Positions 33,748 to 43,265 of a DNA stretch of 64,000 bases are shown here, piece by piece (the first letter of the stretch is position 1; the number at the start of each line of letters is the position of its first letter). Origin of the DNA: Tepidanaerobacteraceae bacterium (GTDB taxonomy: Bacteria > Bacillota > Thermosediminibacteria > Thermosediminibacterales > Tepidanaerobacteraceae); NCBI GenBank assembly GCA_024655905.1, contig JANLFP010000001.1:332336-396335 (forward strand). Reading direction: 5' to 3'. Under the pieces are notes generated by a model. It was not told where the DNA came from, ran no database searches, and was given only the letters and a program-made list of their open reading frames with translations. The translations under genes were made by a program, and so were the position numbers.

Positions 33748-34245
33748 ATGACTGCAAAAAATCTTTCCATCGGCGCTCTGCTTACAGCTTTTTCCATTAT
33801 CATCCCTATTTCCTTCGGCGCCTACCTCAAAATCTACATACCTCCCTTCTCCGCGACCCTGGCATCCCACGTGCCCACCATGCTGGCGTTCCTGGTAAGC
33901 CCGGCGGTGGCGGCAATGGTGGGGCTGGGTTCCGCCCTGGGATTCCTTATCATGCTGGGACCGGTCATAGCGGCCCGTGCCGCGGTTCATGCGGTCTTCG
34001 GTCTGGTGGGAGCCATGCTCGTCAGAAAGGGGCTTTCCTTTGAAAAAGCCCTGATATTGACCGCACCTGTCCACGCCCTGGGAGAAGCCCTGATAGTCAT
34101 GCCATTCGGATTCAATCTGTATACAGCCTTTGTGGTGGTGGGCATCGGCACGCTGATCCATCACTTTCTCGACAGCGTCATCTCGGTTATACTGGTAAAA
34201 ACCGCGCTCAGGAGTTTCTTCAATCAGGAAAAAATCCATACTTAA
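33748..34245 (+). CDS. niaX: Niacin ECF transporter S component
   Basis: 165 residues, five or six hydrophobic segments and no ATPase. The start SIGALLTAFSIIIPISFG and overall size match ECF S components. Position directly behind niaR and its operator points to niacin. It would use a shared ECF energising module (EcfA1A2T) encoded elsewhere. Confidence 0.8.
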   Translation: MTAKNLSIGALLTAFSIIIPISFGAYLKIYIPPFSATLASHVPTMLAFLVSPAVAAMVGLGSALGFLIMLGPVIAARAAVHAVFGLVGAMLVRKGLSFEKALILTAPVHALGEALIVMPFGFNLYTAFVVVGIGTLIHHFLDSVISVILVKTALRSFFNQEKIHT

Positions 34246-34258
34246 CATGAAAGCGTAA

Positions 34259-34293
34259 AAAATGCTTCGTGTTCACGAAGCATTTTCGTTTTT
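34259..34293. terminator. Bidirectional terminator
   Basis: Perfect 13-bp stem (34259-34271 with 34274-34286) with T runs on both sides. It ends niaX on the plus strand, and the last codons and stop of the diguanylate cyclase lie inside it on the minus strand. Confidence 0.88.
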
Positions 34294-35166
34294 AAAGCTC
34301 ACCGCTCTGTTTTTGCCTTCCTTTTTTGCCTCCAGCAAAGCCATGTCCGCAATTTTCACGAGTTCATCACCGTTATCCGCATCTTCAGGATATGAGGCAT
34401 AGCCTATGGAAATGGAAAGCCGCGAATCCCGGGAAGCTTCACACAGCCGGGTCGCTACCTCCTGCGCAGCTTTTTTGTCGGTGTCGGGGAGAATTACGCA
34501 AAACTCATCGCCGCCGTATCGGGCCACAATGTCGCTCTGCCTCACACAGGTGTGCAATGTTTCGGCAAGATTCTGCAGTTCTTCATCACCTGTGGGATGG
34601 CCCAGCGTATCATTAATTTCTTTGAAATTATCTCCATCAATCATAAGAAAAGATACGGAATAACCTTTTCTGCTCGCCCTTGAAATTTCGTCATGAAGGC
34701 GCTGTTGAATATATCTTCTATTGTAAAGACCGGTGAGAGGATCTATGAGAGCCAGTTCCATCAACCGTTCATTGAGTGCTTTGAGTCTTCTCTCTTTTTC
34801 CCGAAGTCTTTCTGTCAAGTAACCGATTGACATCGATATGCCCGCTATGACAAACAAGAAGGAGAACATCTGGCCAAAATCCACAGGGAATTTTTTATCC
34901 GCTATTATGCCTTTTATCTCTATAATAATAAAAATCAGGTCGCACAGGGTTCCGCTCAATATGGCACCGCGAAATCCATCGTAATATGAAAAAATGATTA
35001 CCGGAATAATGTACAAATTCCATATTTCATCGATAAAAATATCAGGGAAATAATTTTCTCTTGCTATGGGGATAAATATGCAAAAGGCTATAATCATCCA
35101 GTATCGGTAAGGTATCTTTTTGAAGGACTCCATCATCGATGCCTGTTTCATCGCATTTGCCGCCAT
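34273..35166 (-). CDS. Membrane diguanylate cyclase
   Basis: 297 residues: about five membrane spans in the first 125 residues, a short coiled linker (LREKERRLKALNERL) and a complete GGDEF domain with the active-site RYGGDEFCVILPD and a DPLTGLYNRRY start. It makes cyclic di-GMP. No EAL domain. An RxxD inhibitory site is not obvious. Confidence 0.92.
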   Translation of the reverse strand: MAANAMKQASMMESFKKIPYRYWMIIAFCIFIPIARENYFPDIFIDEIWNLYIIPVIIFSYYDGFRGAILSGTLCDLIFIIIEIKGIIADKKFPVDFGQMFSFLFVIAGISMSIGYLTERLREKERRLKALNERLMELALIDPLTGLYNRRYIQQRLHDEISRASRKGYSVSFLMIDGDNFKEINDTLGHPTGDEELQNLAETLHTCVRQSDIVARYGGDEFCVILPDTDKKAAQEVATRLCEASRDSRLSISIGYASYPEDADNGDELVKIADMALLEAKKEGKNRAVSFKNENAS

Positions 35167-35260
35167 TTTCCCATCTCCCCATTGGTTTTATGTTAAATAT
35201 TATAACATATTATTTTTTATGACGCGCATATTTGATTAAGATTCATTTATTTTTAACGTA

Positions 35261-35317
35261 TTCTTAAGATTTTCTTTAGATTTTGCTCACAGCTTCCTGA
35301 CACTTGCCGGTTATAAT
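35261..35317 (+). promoter_or_regulatory. Spy-like gene promoter with tandem 11-bp repeats
   Basis: Two adjacent direct repeats, TTCTTAAGATT (35261-35271) and TTCTTTAGATT (35272-35282), lie just upstream of the position where a -35 should be. The -10 TATAAT (35312-35317) is good but the -35 is poor (ACAGCT). Repeats with 11-bp periodicity beside a weak -35 are the mark of activation by an OmpR/PhoB-type regulator; one such regulator is encoded at 36777. Confidence 0.6.
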
Positions 35318-35371
35318 AAAATCAAACGGAAGGTTAAGACCTTCACAAAAAAATTAAAGGAGCGGTGGTAA

Positions 35372-35905
35372 ATGTTTAAAAAAGCATTGATTTTCGGAGT
35401 GGTTGGCTTCCTTGTGCTGGGCATAGCCGCAGTTGCCTTCGCGGCCCCCGGCGGCAGGTGGGGAGGCGGTTTCGGCCAGGCAGCGGCCGGCAATACGAAC
35501 TGGGCACCTCCCGTTACACAGCTGGGTCTTTCCGACGAGCAATATGCAAAACTGAGGGAAATTCAGAATCAGGCTTTCGAAAAGCTGCAGGCCTTAAGGG
35601 ATGAAATGGCAAAGAAGATGCTGGAGCTAAAAAATCTTTACCTGCAAAAGGACCCCGATAAAAATGCCATTGAAGCAAAACAAAAGGAACTTTCCGAACT
35701 CAGGGATAAGATGTTGCAGCTCCGGCAGGACAATATCAATGAAGCCAATAAGGTACTTACACAAGAACAGCTCGATAAACTGAACAGTCTCAGAGGAAAC
35801 GGTTTCGGCAGAGGTGCCGGATTCGGCCCCGGGGCATGCCACGATCTTGGCGGAGGTTTCGGCTGGGGCATGATGGGCGGCTACGGCTCCGGAGTAAATC
35901 AGTAA
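35372..35905 (+). CDS. Spy/CpxP-like envelope protein
   Basis: 177 residues with a secretion signal (VAFAAPGG, cleavage likely after AFA), then a helical region (residues about 50-135) with the LTXXQ-type repeat LSDEQYAKL and LTQEQLDKLNSL, and a Gly/Phe-rich tail ending near GYGSGVNQ with His/Cys (GACHDLGG). Spy/CpxP/ZraP relatives are envelope chaperones or metal sensors; here the Gly-rich tail and single CH pair suggest possible metal binding. ATG behind AAAGGAG. Confidence 0.75.
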   Translation: MFKKALIFGVVGFLVLGIAAVAFAAPGGRWGGGFGQAAAGNTNWAPPVTQLGLSDEQYAKLREIQNQAFEKLQALRDEMAKKMLELKNLYLQKDPDKNAIEAKQKELSELRDKMLQLRQDNINEANKVLTQEQLDKLNSLRGNGFGRGAGFGPGACHDLGGGFGWGMMGGYGSGVNQ

Positions 35906-35916
35906 TTTGGATATCC

Positions 35917-35939
35917 GGTCGGCTTTGCCGCCTTTTTTT
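35917..35939 (+). terminator. Terminator of the Spy-like gene
   Basis: Stem GG(T)CGGC-TTT-GCCGCC with a bulged T, followed by seven T. Confidence 0.8.
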
Positions 35940-35986
35940 AGTTTGGGGTCAGGCTTGAAAAATTCACTTATTTTATATTATTTTTA

Positions 35987-36015
35987 TTGAATTTTTCTTG
36001 AGATAATATTATACT
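35987..36015 (+). promoter_or_regulatory. Promoter of the RHH/PIN pair
   Basis: -35 TTGAAT (35987-35992), 17-bp spacer, -10 TATACT (36010-36015). The palindrome ATAATATTAT (36003-36012) overlaps the -10 and may be the antitoxin operator. Confidence 0.6.
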
Positions 36016-36042
36016 CTTGGTAATACAAGGAGTTGCAGTATC

Positions 36043-36351
36043 ATGCCTGACGGTGCAAGCCCCAAAAAGACCAAAATGACAGCCATACGTCTGCCTGTCT
36101 CTGTAATTGATAAAATAGATCGGTTATTCGGCAAGGGTAATCGTTCGAGATTTATTTATGAAGCGATTGAAAAGGAATTAAAAAGGAGAAAAAGGCTGCT
36201 GTTTATAGAAGAGGACGCAAATCTTATTTCTGACGACATGAAAGATTCTATAGAATATGTAAACGAGATGCGAAAATTCGATGTCGAGCGTTTCGAATTG
36301 TTGTATAATGCAAATGATCAAAAATCAGGGCAGGGAGAAGTTCATGAGTAA
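36043..36351 (+). CDS. Ribbon-helix-helix antitoxin
   Basis: 102 residues. The central part (MTAIRLPVSVIDKIDRLFGKGNRSRFIYEAIEKEL region, residues about 11-46) is a ribbon-helix-helix DNA-binding fold; the C-terminal 50 residues, acidic and helical, should bind the toxin. AAGGAG precedes the ATG. Overlaps the PIN-domain gene by 8 bp, the classical antitoxin-toxin arrangement. Confidence 0.82.
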   Translation: MPDGASPKKTKMTAIRLPVSVIDKIDRLFGKGNRSRFIYEAIEKELKRRKRLLFIEEDANLISDDMKDSIEYVNEMRKFDVERFELLYNANDQKSGQGEVHE

Positions 36352-36754
36352 GTCACGGATAAAGGGTTTTCTCCTGGATACCGATTTTTTAATTGATTTA
36401 AACAGGGGAAAAAGTAATATTTGCAAAAAGAGAGCTTCAAAATTACTATTTCAAATAAATGATTCAGATCTCTTCATCTCGAATGTTGCCGTTATTGAAT
36501 TTTTGTCGGGTATATCCGAGGAAAAGCAGGAAAATGCCTCAAATATTTTATTTGATCTTTTCGTATGTATTTATCCTACTTATGAAGAATCTTGCTTTGC
36601 AGGAAGGCTTCAGCAAGAATTTTTCAAAAAAGGAATTCCTCTGTCTGTTTCAGATGTATTAAATGCGTCCCTTTGCATAAATCGCAATTTATATATTGTT
36701 ACGAGAAATATTAAGCATTATCCGTTTAAAAACATTAATATTGTGAGCTGGTAA
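36344..36754 (+). CDS. PIN-domain toxin (VapC-like)
   Basis: 136 residues from ATG 36344 (GGGAGAAG upstream, inside the antitoxin gene). PIN nuclease acids: Asp12/Asp14 in LLDTDFLIDL, Glu in NVAVIEFLSG, Asp in SVSDVLNASLC, and a C-terminal TRNIKHYP. VapC toxins cut specific RNAs such as tRNAs. Base composition is more A/T-rich than the flanking genes, in keeping with horizontal gain. Confidence 0.85.
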   Translation: MSKSRIKGFLLDTDFLIDLNRGKSNICKKRASKLLFQINDSDLFISNVAVIEFLSGISEEKQENASNILFDLFVCIYPTYEESCFAGRLQQEFFKKGIPLSVSDVLNASLCINRNLYIVTRNIKHYPFKNINIVSW

Positions 36755-36776
36755 ATTTTTTATTTGGAGAGTCCTT

Positions 36777-37487
36777 ATGAGCAAATACAAGATTTTAGTG
36801 GTGGATGATGAGATTAAAATCCTGAATTTGATAAAAAACTATCTTGAAAATGAAGGGTTTGAGGTGATTACCGCAGATGACGGCAAAAAGGCAATGGAGC
36901 TTTTTTGCGCCGAAAAGCCCGATCTGGTTGTGCTGGATATCATGATGCCCGAAATCGGCGGCTATGATATATGCAGGAAAATATGCTCTTCCTCGGCCAC
37001 CCCAGTCATAATGCTCACGGCAAAGTCGGAAGAAGTGGACAAAATCCTGGGCCTGGAACTGGGAGCCGATGACTATATAACGAAGCCCTTCAGTTTAAGG
37101 GAACTGGCGGCCAGAATTCGGGTGGTGCTTCGGAGGCTCAAAAGGCAGGGATCGCAGCAGGATTCAGGCCAGGATAAGGAGGATATACTGGAATATCTGG
37201 GGCTTAAGCTGGACCTCAGGAAAAAAACCGCCTTCCTTGACGGCAGACCCCTTTCTCTCACCCCGACCGAGTTCAAGATTCTGGCCATGCTTATGGGCAG
37301 CCCCGGCGTGGTTTTCTCCAGGCTGCAGATACTGGAGGAGATCCTCGGAGAGTATTACGAAGGATATGAAAGGTCTCTCGATACCCACATGAGCAATTTA
37401 CGAAAGAAACTTGAAGACGACCCGGCGAACCCGCGCTACATAAAGACCGTGTACGGCATGGGTTATAAAATTGGAGGCAGGCCATGA
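36777..37487 (+). CDS. OmpR/PhoB-type response regulator
   Basis: 236 residues. Receiver domain with DD at 10-11, phospho-acceptor Asp54 (VVLDIMMPE), Thr in MLTAKSEE and Lys in TKPFS. C-terminal winged helix with LTPTEFKILAMLM and RSLDTHMSNLRKKLEDDP. GGAGAG before the ATG. Overlaps its sensor kinase by 4 bp. The Spy-like gene upstream has boxes suited to this class. Confidence 0.94.
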   Translation: MSKYKILVVDDEIKILNLIKNYLENEGFEVITADDGKKAMELFCAEKPDLVVLDIMMPEIGGYDICRKICSSSATPVIMLTAKSEEVDKILGLELGADDYITKPFSLRELAARIRVVLRRLKRQGSQQDSGQDKEDILEYLGLKLDLRKKTAFLDGRPLSLTPTEFKILAMLMGSPGVVFSRLQILEEILGEYYEGYERSLDTHMSNLRKKLEDDPANPRYIKTVYGMGYKIGGRP

Positions 37488-38908
37488 GGAAAAGTGGAAT
37501 AGGATACCGCATAACCGCTGCCCTGGTGGTAACTGCGCTCCTTACCGCTGTTTTATCCATACTGCTGCTTTTTATGTTTACCGAAAAGGCATTCAACGAT
37601 TATATAAAGCGAAACAGGATGGAGCAGGCATGGGAAATCAGCAGGATTCTTGGAGACATATACGACCGGAACGGCTGGGAAGGGATAAAGTCCTGGGTTG
37701 AAGGGGAAGATGCTTTCAGGCAGAACCATAAATGGCAGATGGGAACCGGCAGAATTCCCATGGGCATGGGGTTTTTCTGGGGCCGCGGCATGAAGCCGCT
37801 GGCGGATATAATCCGGAGACAGATTACGGTTACCGATACGGCCGGAAATATTATTGCGTCTACTGAAGATATCTATGAAAAGACAACCATTTCAAAGCCG
37901 CTATGGGATATGAGGGTGCCAATTTTTTCCCAGAAGTATCATATCGGATATCTCATCGTATGGACGCCGATAAGGCCGGATGAAAGAAACCTTGAATCCA
38001 TTTTTTCCAGCACCATATCCAGGTATTCTTTTCTTGCGGTGTTTTTCGGGCTTGTCATTGCCCTGGGGGCCGGGTTTCTCATTTCCAGACAGCTTACGAG
38101 ACCAATCAAGAAGCTTTCCGATACTGTAAGGCTTTTTACTATGGGTGAAAGGGACGTTCGCCTTCCCGTTACGGGCGACGACGAGCTGGGCCGGCTCACA
38201 GCGGATTTCAACGAAATGGCAGACAGCATTAAAAAAAACGAGGAACTGCGCAAAAATCTCACTGCGGACGTGGCGCACGAGTTGCGGACACCTCTTTCCA
38301 TACTCAGGGGAACCCTGGAATCCATCCAGGCCGGGGTGCTTTCTCCTTCTCCCGAGGTCGTGCTGTCTATGCAGGATGAAATAATCCGCATGTCGCGCCT
38401 GGTAAAAGATTTATCGGACCTTAGCAGGGCGGAAGCCGGCAGCCTGGAGCTGAACCGGCAGGAAATATCCCCCGCAGAGCTCAAAGAAAAATTTTCCTAC
38501 TTCAAAACGGAAGCCGATTTCAAGGGAATAGACTTTATTGTAGACATACCTACTGATCTGCCTAAAATTTCCGTCGATGTAGTCCGCATTACCCAGGTCA
38601 TATCCAATCTGCTCACCAACGCCCTTCGGCATACATCTGCGGGAAAGATAGAGCTTTCAGCGCGAAGCTCGAAAGAAGGGGTGATTTTTTCCGTAAAGGA
38701 CACGGGAAGCGGTATAAAACGCGAAGACCTTCCCCATATTTTCGACAGATTCTACCGGGCGGAAAAATCCCGCTCCCGAGCCACAGGCGGCATGGGCCTT
38801 GGGCTTGCTATAGCCCGAAGCCTGGTGGAAACCCATGGCGGAAGGATATGGGTGGAAAGCGAAGAAGGAAAAGGCGCCGAGTTCAAATTTATTATTCCGG
38901 CAATTTAG
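37484..38908 (+). CDS. Sensor histidine kinase
   Basis: 474 residues: membrane spans near 10-35 and 180-205 enclosing an extracellular sensor of about 140 residues (with the odd Gly/Met-rich GRIPMGMGFFWGRGMK), a HAMP region, HisKA with His265 in DVAHELRTPLS, and a HATPase domain with N, G1 (DTGSGI) and G2 (GMGLGLAIA) boxes. It likely phosphorylates the adjacent regulator in answer to envelope stress or metal; the signal is unknown. Confidence 0.93.
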   Translation: MRKSGIGYRITAALVVTALLTAVLSILLLFMFTEKAFNDYIKRNRMEQAWEISRILGDIYDRNGWEGIKSWVEGEDAFRQNHKWQMGTGRIPMGMGFFWGRGMKPLADIIRRQITVTDTAGNIIASTEDIYEKTTISKPLWDMRVPIFSQKYHIGYLIVWTPIRPDERNLESIFSSTISRYSFLAVFFGLVIALGAGFLISRQLTRPIKKLSDTVRLFTMGERDVRLPVTGDDELGRLTADFNEMADSIKKNEELRKNLTADVAHELRTPLSILRGTLESIQAGVLSPSPEVVLSMQDEIIRMSRLVKDLSDLSRAEAGSLELNRQEISPAELKEKFSYFKTEADFKGIDFIVDIPTDLPKISVDVVRITQVISNLLTNALRHTSAGKIELSARSSKEGVIFSVKDTGSGIKREDLPHIFDRFYRAEKSRSRATGGMGLGLAIARSLVETHGGRIWVESEEGKGAEFKFIIPAI

Positions 38909-38946
38909 AACTGAACCTGCCGGCCTTTTTTATTCTAGCCGGCAGG
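38897..38946 (+). terminator. Terminator of the two-component operon
   Basis: CCGGCA (38897-38902) pairs with TGCCGG (38918-38923) followed by CC and six T. A second pairing, CCTGCCGGC (38916-38924) with GCCGGCAGG (38938-38946), overlaps it. Confidence 0.75.
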
Positions 38947-38988
38947 TTTGGGAAAATTTTTAAGAAAATGTGGAAAAAGTATGGAATT

Positions 38989-39420
38989 TTAAAGCGACGC
39001 TATTTCATCGCTTCCGTACAGCTTTATGCCCGCTGATTTCAGGGCCTCCACGGCCTTCCGGGGGTCTTCCACGCGAAACAATATGAGGGCTTTATCTTCA
39101 CTGCGCTTGATGAATGAGTAAAGGTACTCCACGCTCACTCCTGCCTGCCGCAGCACCTGAAGGGCATTGTTCAGGCCTCCCGGCCTGTCGGCCACTTCCA
39201 CCGCCAGCACATCGGTGGTGCTCACCGGAAATCCCGCCTCTTTTATGGCATCAACGGCTTCTTTCGGCTTGTTCACTATCATGCGGAGAATGCCGAACTG
39301 GGTTGTATCGGCAATGGATATGGCGCTAATGTCTATGTTTTTTTCCGAAAGAACCCTTGTGATTTCCGAAAGCCTTCCGGGTTTGTTTTCAAGAAACACC
39401 GATATCTGCTTTACAAACAT
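38989..39420 (-). CDS. Tandem ACT domain protein
   Basis: 143 residues in two ACT domains (about 1-68: KQISVFLENKPGRLSEITRVLSE; about 70-140: DRPGGLNNALQVLRQAGVSVEYLYSF). ACT domains bind amino acids and act as sensors. It follows paaK in the ior operon, as in many Clostridia and archaea, so it may tune flux in response to an aromatic amino acid; that role is an inference. RBS AGGG before ATG. Confidence 0.85.
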   Translation of the reverse strand: MFVKQISVFLENKPGRLSEITRVLSEKNIDISAISIADTTQFGILRMIVNKPKEAVDAIKEAGFPVSTTDVLAVEVADRPGGLNNALQVLRQAGVSVEYLYSFIKRSEDKALILFRVEDPRKAVEALKSAGIKLYGSDEIASL

Positions 39421-39496
39421 GTCAAACCCTCCATTCTATTTTTTTGCTCGTGTTTCATCGGCAAGCTTATTTTGCCCGACTCCATACCGGATTCTC

Positions 39497-40795
39497 TCAC
39501 ATTTTTCTTTTGTCTATGACCCTCTTTGCTTTGCCTTCGCTGCGCTCTATGGTATGTGGCTCCACCAGTTTTACGTTCACACTTATGCCCAGGGTAGTAT
39601 AGATATCCGAAGCAATCTTTTGCCTTACATCCTCCAGCTTTCTCACTTCATCGGCGAAAAGCTTTTCCGATACCTCCACCCATACCTCCAGAGAATCCAG
39701 GTTATCCACTCGGTCCACGATTAGCAGGTAATGCGGCTCCGTCTCGCCGGCGGCCATAAGCACGCTTTCTATCTGGGACGGGAACACGTTGACACCCCTG
39801 ATTATGAGCATGTCGTCGGTCCTGCCCAAAAGTTTTTCTATCCTGGCATGGGTTCTGCCGCAGGCGCACGGCTCATAATTTATGGAAGTTATATCTCTGG
39901 TCCTGTAGCGGATCACAGGAAGCCCTTCTTTATCGATGGTGGTTATTACGAGTTCGCCCTTTTCTCCCGGCGGCAAAGGTTCTTCGGTGACCGGATCGAT
40001 GATTTCGGGTATGAAGTAATCCTCAAATATATGCAGCCCCTCCTGCTCGCCGCATTCGCATGCCACGCCGGGGCCTATTACTTCGCTCAAGCCGTATATG
40101 TCCAGGGCTTTTATGCCCAGTTTTGCCTGTATTTCATTTCTCATGTTCTCAGTCCAGGGTTCCGCTCCGAATATGCCGGTCTTCAGAGAAAGTTCGCTTC
40201 TGTCTATCCCCATCTCATTCATGGTTTCGGCGATATAAAGCGCGTAGGACGGAGTGCAGGCCAGTATTTCCGTTTTCAGATCCTTCATGAGCATCACCTG
40301 ACGGCGCGTGTTTCCGCCGGAAGTCGGTATAACAACAGCACCTAGCTTTTCGGCGCCGTAATGGAAACCCAGGCCGCCGGTGAAAAGACCATAGCCGTAA
40401 GACACCTGCACCACAGAATCCCTGCGGCCGCCGCCCATGACCAGACAGCGGGCCACCAGTTCGGCCCAGTTGGATATGTCCCGGCGTGTGTACCCTACTA
40501 CGGTGGGCTTGCCGGTTGTTCCGGAGGATGCGTGAATCCTTATTATTTCACTTAAAGGCGATGCAAACAGGCCGGTTGGATAGTTGTCCCTCAAATCCTG
40601 CTTGGTGGTAAAGGGAAGTATCCTCAAATCCTCGAGGCTTTTTATGTCTTCCGGCAGCAGACCCCTCTGCTGCATTTTATGCCTGTAGCTTTCCACGTTG
40701 TGATAAACCCTGTCGACCGTTTCCTTAAGCTTATGAAGCTGGTGCGCCTCAATCTCTTCTCTTGGCATGCATTCACGGGTCTTATTCCAGTACAA
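39497..40795 (-). CDS. paaK: Phenylacetate-CoA ligase
   Basis: 432 residues from TTG 40795 (GGGAGG 8 nt upstream); an earlier ATG would extend the protein into iorB and give an odd N-terminus, while [16 protein letters not shown] is the normal family start. ATP/AMP-binding [35 protein letters not shown] and [11 protein letters not shown] motifs. Links aryl acids to CoA, or works backwards to gain ATP from aryl-CoA made by IorAB. Operon with iorAB and the ACT gene. Confidence 0.94.
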   Translation of the reverse strand: MYWNKTRECMPREEIEAHQLHKLKETVDRVYHNVESYRHKMQQRGLLPEDIKSLEDLRILPFTTKQDLRDNYPTGLFASPLSEIIRIHASSGTTGKPTVVGYTRRDISNWAELVARCLVMGGGRRDSVVQVSYGYGLFTGGLGFHYGAEKLGAVVIPTSGGNTRRQVMLMKDLKTEILACTPSYALYIAETMNEMGIDRSELSLKTGIFGAEPWTENMRNEIQAKLGIKALDIYGLSEVIGPGVACECGEQEGLHIFEDYFIPEIIDPVTEEPLPPGEKGELVITTIDKEGLPVIRYRTRDITSINYEPCACGRTHARIEKLLGRTDDMLIIRGVNVFPSQIESVLMAAGETEPHYLLIVDRVDNLDSLEVWVEVSEKLFADEVRKLEDVRQKIASDIYTTLGISVNVKLVEPHTIERSEGKAKRVIDKRKM

Positions 40796-40832
40796 TTTAT
40801 CGACCTCCCTTTTAATATTGCCGGCGAAGTTT

Positions 40833-41411
40833 TTATCCCTGAAGAAATTCATAACCTCTGCTGAAAGCCTCCGTGTTGATTTCAACGGTATTTTGAGGCA
40901 CGGTTTCTCTTATTACCTTCAGCCAGAGTTCTTTTTCAAAGTCCAGCCTGCTGGCCAGCACACCCAGAAGCACCATATTCACCGACCTTGGGCTTCCGCA
41001 ATCCGATGCGATTTTTGATGCGTCCACCATATGGGTGGTTGCCGCCCCGGACAGAATCCCGTCTATGTCTTCAGGATATTTCTGCAATCCCAGTGTCACG
41101 GGAATCGGGGGTATTTGCCGGGCATTGGCGATTATCATGCCCCCTTTTTTCAAATATCCTGCCCATCTCAGAGCCTCAAGCTTTTCAAAGGCCAGTATGA
41201 AATCTGCCTGCCCGATTCCCACCAGAGGGGAATACACTCTTTTGCCGAATCTGACATGGGTTACCACGCTGCCGCCCCTTTGAGCCATTCCGTGGACCTC
41301 CGAAACCTTTACGTCAAAACCGCTGTAAAGCGCCACTTCTCCCAGAATGCGGCTTGAAAGCAGAGTCCCCTGACCTCCGACTCCAACTATGAGTATACCG
41401 GTATCAGCCAT
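40833..41411 (-). CDS. iorB: Indolepyruvate ferredoxin oxidoreductase, beta subunit
   Basis: 192 residues from ATG 41411 (AGGGGTG upstream). Begins [24 protein letters not shown], the gamma-like subunit fold of 2-oxoacid:ferredoxin oxidoreductases, with [15 protein letters not shown]. With IorA it oxidises aryl pyruvates to aryl-acetyl-CoA, CO2 and reduced ferredoxin. Overlaps iorA by 8 bp. Confidence 0.93.
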   Translation of the reverse strand: MADTGILIVGVGGQGTLLSSRILGEVALYSGFDVKVSEVHGMAQRGGSVVTHVRFGKRVYSPLVGIGQADFILAFEKLEALRWAGYLKKGGMIIANARQIPPIPVTLGLQKYPEDIDGILSGAATTHMVDASKIASDCGSPRSVNMVLLGVLASRLDFEKELWLKVIRETVPQNTVEINTEAFSRGYEFLQG

Positions 41412-43176
41412 GCATATCACCCCTTGCTATGGATTCGGTGGGACATACCGCGGCACACAGGCCGCACCCTGCGCACATGGATTCATCGATGGAAACAACA
41501 TCCGTATTTGTTATAGCCGGACACCCCATCTCCAAACATGTTCCACACGCGATGCAGGTATCGGTATTTACATAATAGGGTGGATTTTTCGAGCGATTCC
41601 TTTTTAAAAGTGCGCATGGCCGGCGTGCGATGATAACCGAGGGTTCACGAGAGGAAATCTCTTCCCGGACGGCCCTTTCAAATTTCTCCAGGTCAAAGGG
41701 GTCTTCCACCCTGACGCGCCTTACTCCGACCACCTCGCACAGTTTTTCCAGATTGATTCGGTTCGCCGGTTCGCCTTTAATATTGAAACCCGTGGCCGGA
41801 TGTTCCTGATGGCCCGTCATGCCAGTTGTGGAATTGTCCAATATTATAACCGTTGCGGCGCCGTTATTATAAACCACATCTATGAGACCGGTGATTCCCG
41901 AATGAATAAAGGTGGAATCCCCAATCACTGCAACGGTTTTCACCGATGCATCTTCTCCCCTGGCTTTTTCCATGCCGTGGGCATTTCCTATGCTGGCACC
42001 CATGCATATGCAGGTATCCATGGAGGAAAGCGGCGGCAGGGCTCCCAGGGTGTAGCATCCGATGTCTCCGGTCACCGTCAGATTGAGCTTTTTGAGCACA
42101 TGGTACACTCCCCGGTGCGGACATCCCGGACAGAGCGCCGGCGGCCTGGAAGGAATCGACGAAGCTTTTACCTCTATGCTGTTTTCAAAAGCTAGGTTCA
42201 ATATTTCGTGTTTTACCCCGGCCGCCTTCAATCCCCGGGCCACCATTTCATAAGAAAGCTCTCCAATTTTAGGGAAATACTCTTTTCCGAAAACTTCTAC
42301 GCCCAGAGTTTTTATATAATCCTCGATAAATGTTTCAAGTTCCTCCACCACAAAAAGCCTTTCAACACTTACTGCAAAATTTTTTATCAATTCCTGAGGG
42401 AGCGGCCAAACCAGCCCCAGCTTAAAAAACGATGCTCCGGGGGCTGCTTCTTTTGCGTAATTATATGCTCCTCCTGCTGCGATTATTCCGATAGAACGGT
42501 CATTGTATTCGATTTTATTCAAATCGGCATTCTCAGAGTATTCCTGAAGCTTTTTTTCCCTTTCCACCAGTATGGCTCGCCTGGCCCGTGCCATGGCAGG
42601 CATCATCACGTATTTGTCGGCGTCCTTTTCATAACTCTTAAGCCCACAGTCCATCCTTTCGCCCGGTTCCACCAGGCTTCTGGAGTGGGAGACGCGGGTG
42701 GTCATCCTCAGCATGACGGGAGTATCGAATGCCTCGCTGATTTCAAAGGCAAGCTTTGTGAAATCTTTTGCCTCCTGACTGTCCGATGGCTCCAGCACTG
42801 GAATGTGGGCCGCCCGGCCGTAAAACCTGCTGTCCTGTTCATTCTGGGAGCTGTGCATCCCCGGGTCATCGGCCACCACTATTACCAAGCCGCCGTTTAT
42901 CCCGGTATAGGATGATGTAAAAAGCGGGTCTGCCGCCACGTTCAACCCCACGTGCTTCATGCAGGCCATGGCCCTGGCTCCGGCAATGGATGCCCCCAGA
43001 GCCACTTCCAGAGCCACCTTTTCGTTGGGAGCCCATTCGGTATATATGCCGTCATATTTGGATATGCTTTCGGTTATTTCGGTGCTGGGGGTTCCGGGAT
43101 AAGCCGATGCCACTTTCACTCCGGCCTCGTAAGCCCCCAGGGCTACGGCTTCGTTGCCCAGCAGCAATTTCTTCAA
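41404..43176 (-). CDS. iorA: Indolepyruvate ferredoxin oxidoreductase, alpha subunit
   Basis: 590 residues combining the pyrimidine- and pyrophosphate-binding TPP domains (SAYPGTPSTEITE near the start; ICMGASIGNAHG and GDSTFIHSGITGL around 400-440) with a C-terminal pair of [4Fe-4S] motifs, CIACGTCLEMGCP and CAGCGLCAAVCP. Oxidises indolepyruvate, phenylpyruvate and 4-hydroxyphenylpyruvate with ferredoxin. Central gene of the paaK-iorA-iorB-paaK-ACT operon. Confidence 0.95.
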   Translation of the reverse strand: MKKLLLGNEAVALGAYEAGVKVASAYPGTPSTEITESISKYDGIYTEWAPNEKVALEVALGASIAGARAMACMKHVGLNVAADPLFTSSYTGINGGLVIVVADDPGMHSSQNEQDSRFYGRAAHIPVLEPSDSQEAKDFTKLAFEISEAFDTPVMLRMTTRVSHSRSLVEPGERMDCGLKSYEKDADKYVMMPAMARARRAILVEREKKLQEYSENADLNKIEYNDRSIGIIAAGGAYNYAKEAAPGASFFKLGLVWPLPQELIKNFAVSVERLFVVEELETFIEDYIKTLGVEVFGKEYFPKIGELSYEMVARGLKAAGVKHEILNLAFENSIEVKASSIPSRPPALCPGCPHRGVYHVLKKLNLTVTGDIGCYTLGALPPLSSMDTCICMGASIGNAHGMEKARGEDASVKTVAVIGDSTFIHSGITGLIDVVYNNGAATVIILDNSTTGMTGHQEHPATGFNIKGEPANRINLEKLCEVVGVRRVRVEDPFDLEKFERAVREEISSREPSVIIARRPCALLKRNRSKNPPYYVNTDTCIACGTCLEMGCPAITNTDVVSIDESMCAGCGLCAAVCPTESIARGDMHG

Positions 43177-43265
43177 TATTAATCACCTCTGATTATAAAT
43201 TTTAATCTTTTACTGTTTTACCGGCATGGATTTATGATTATGATTCTCACAGGACCGCCATTCGA

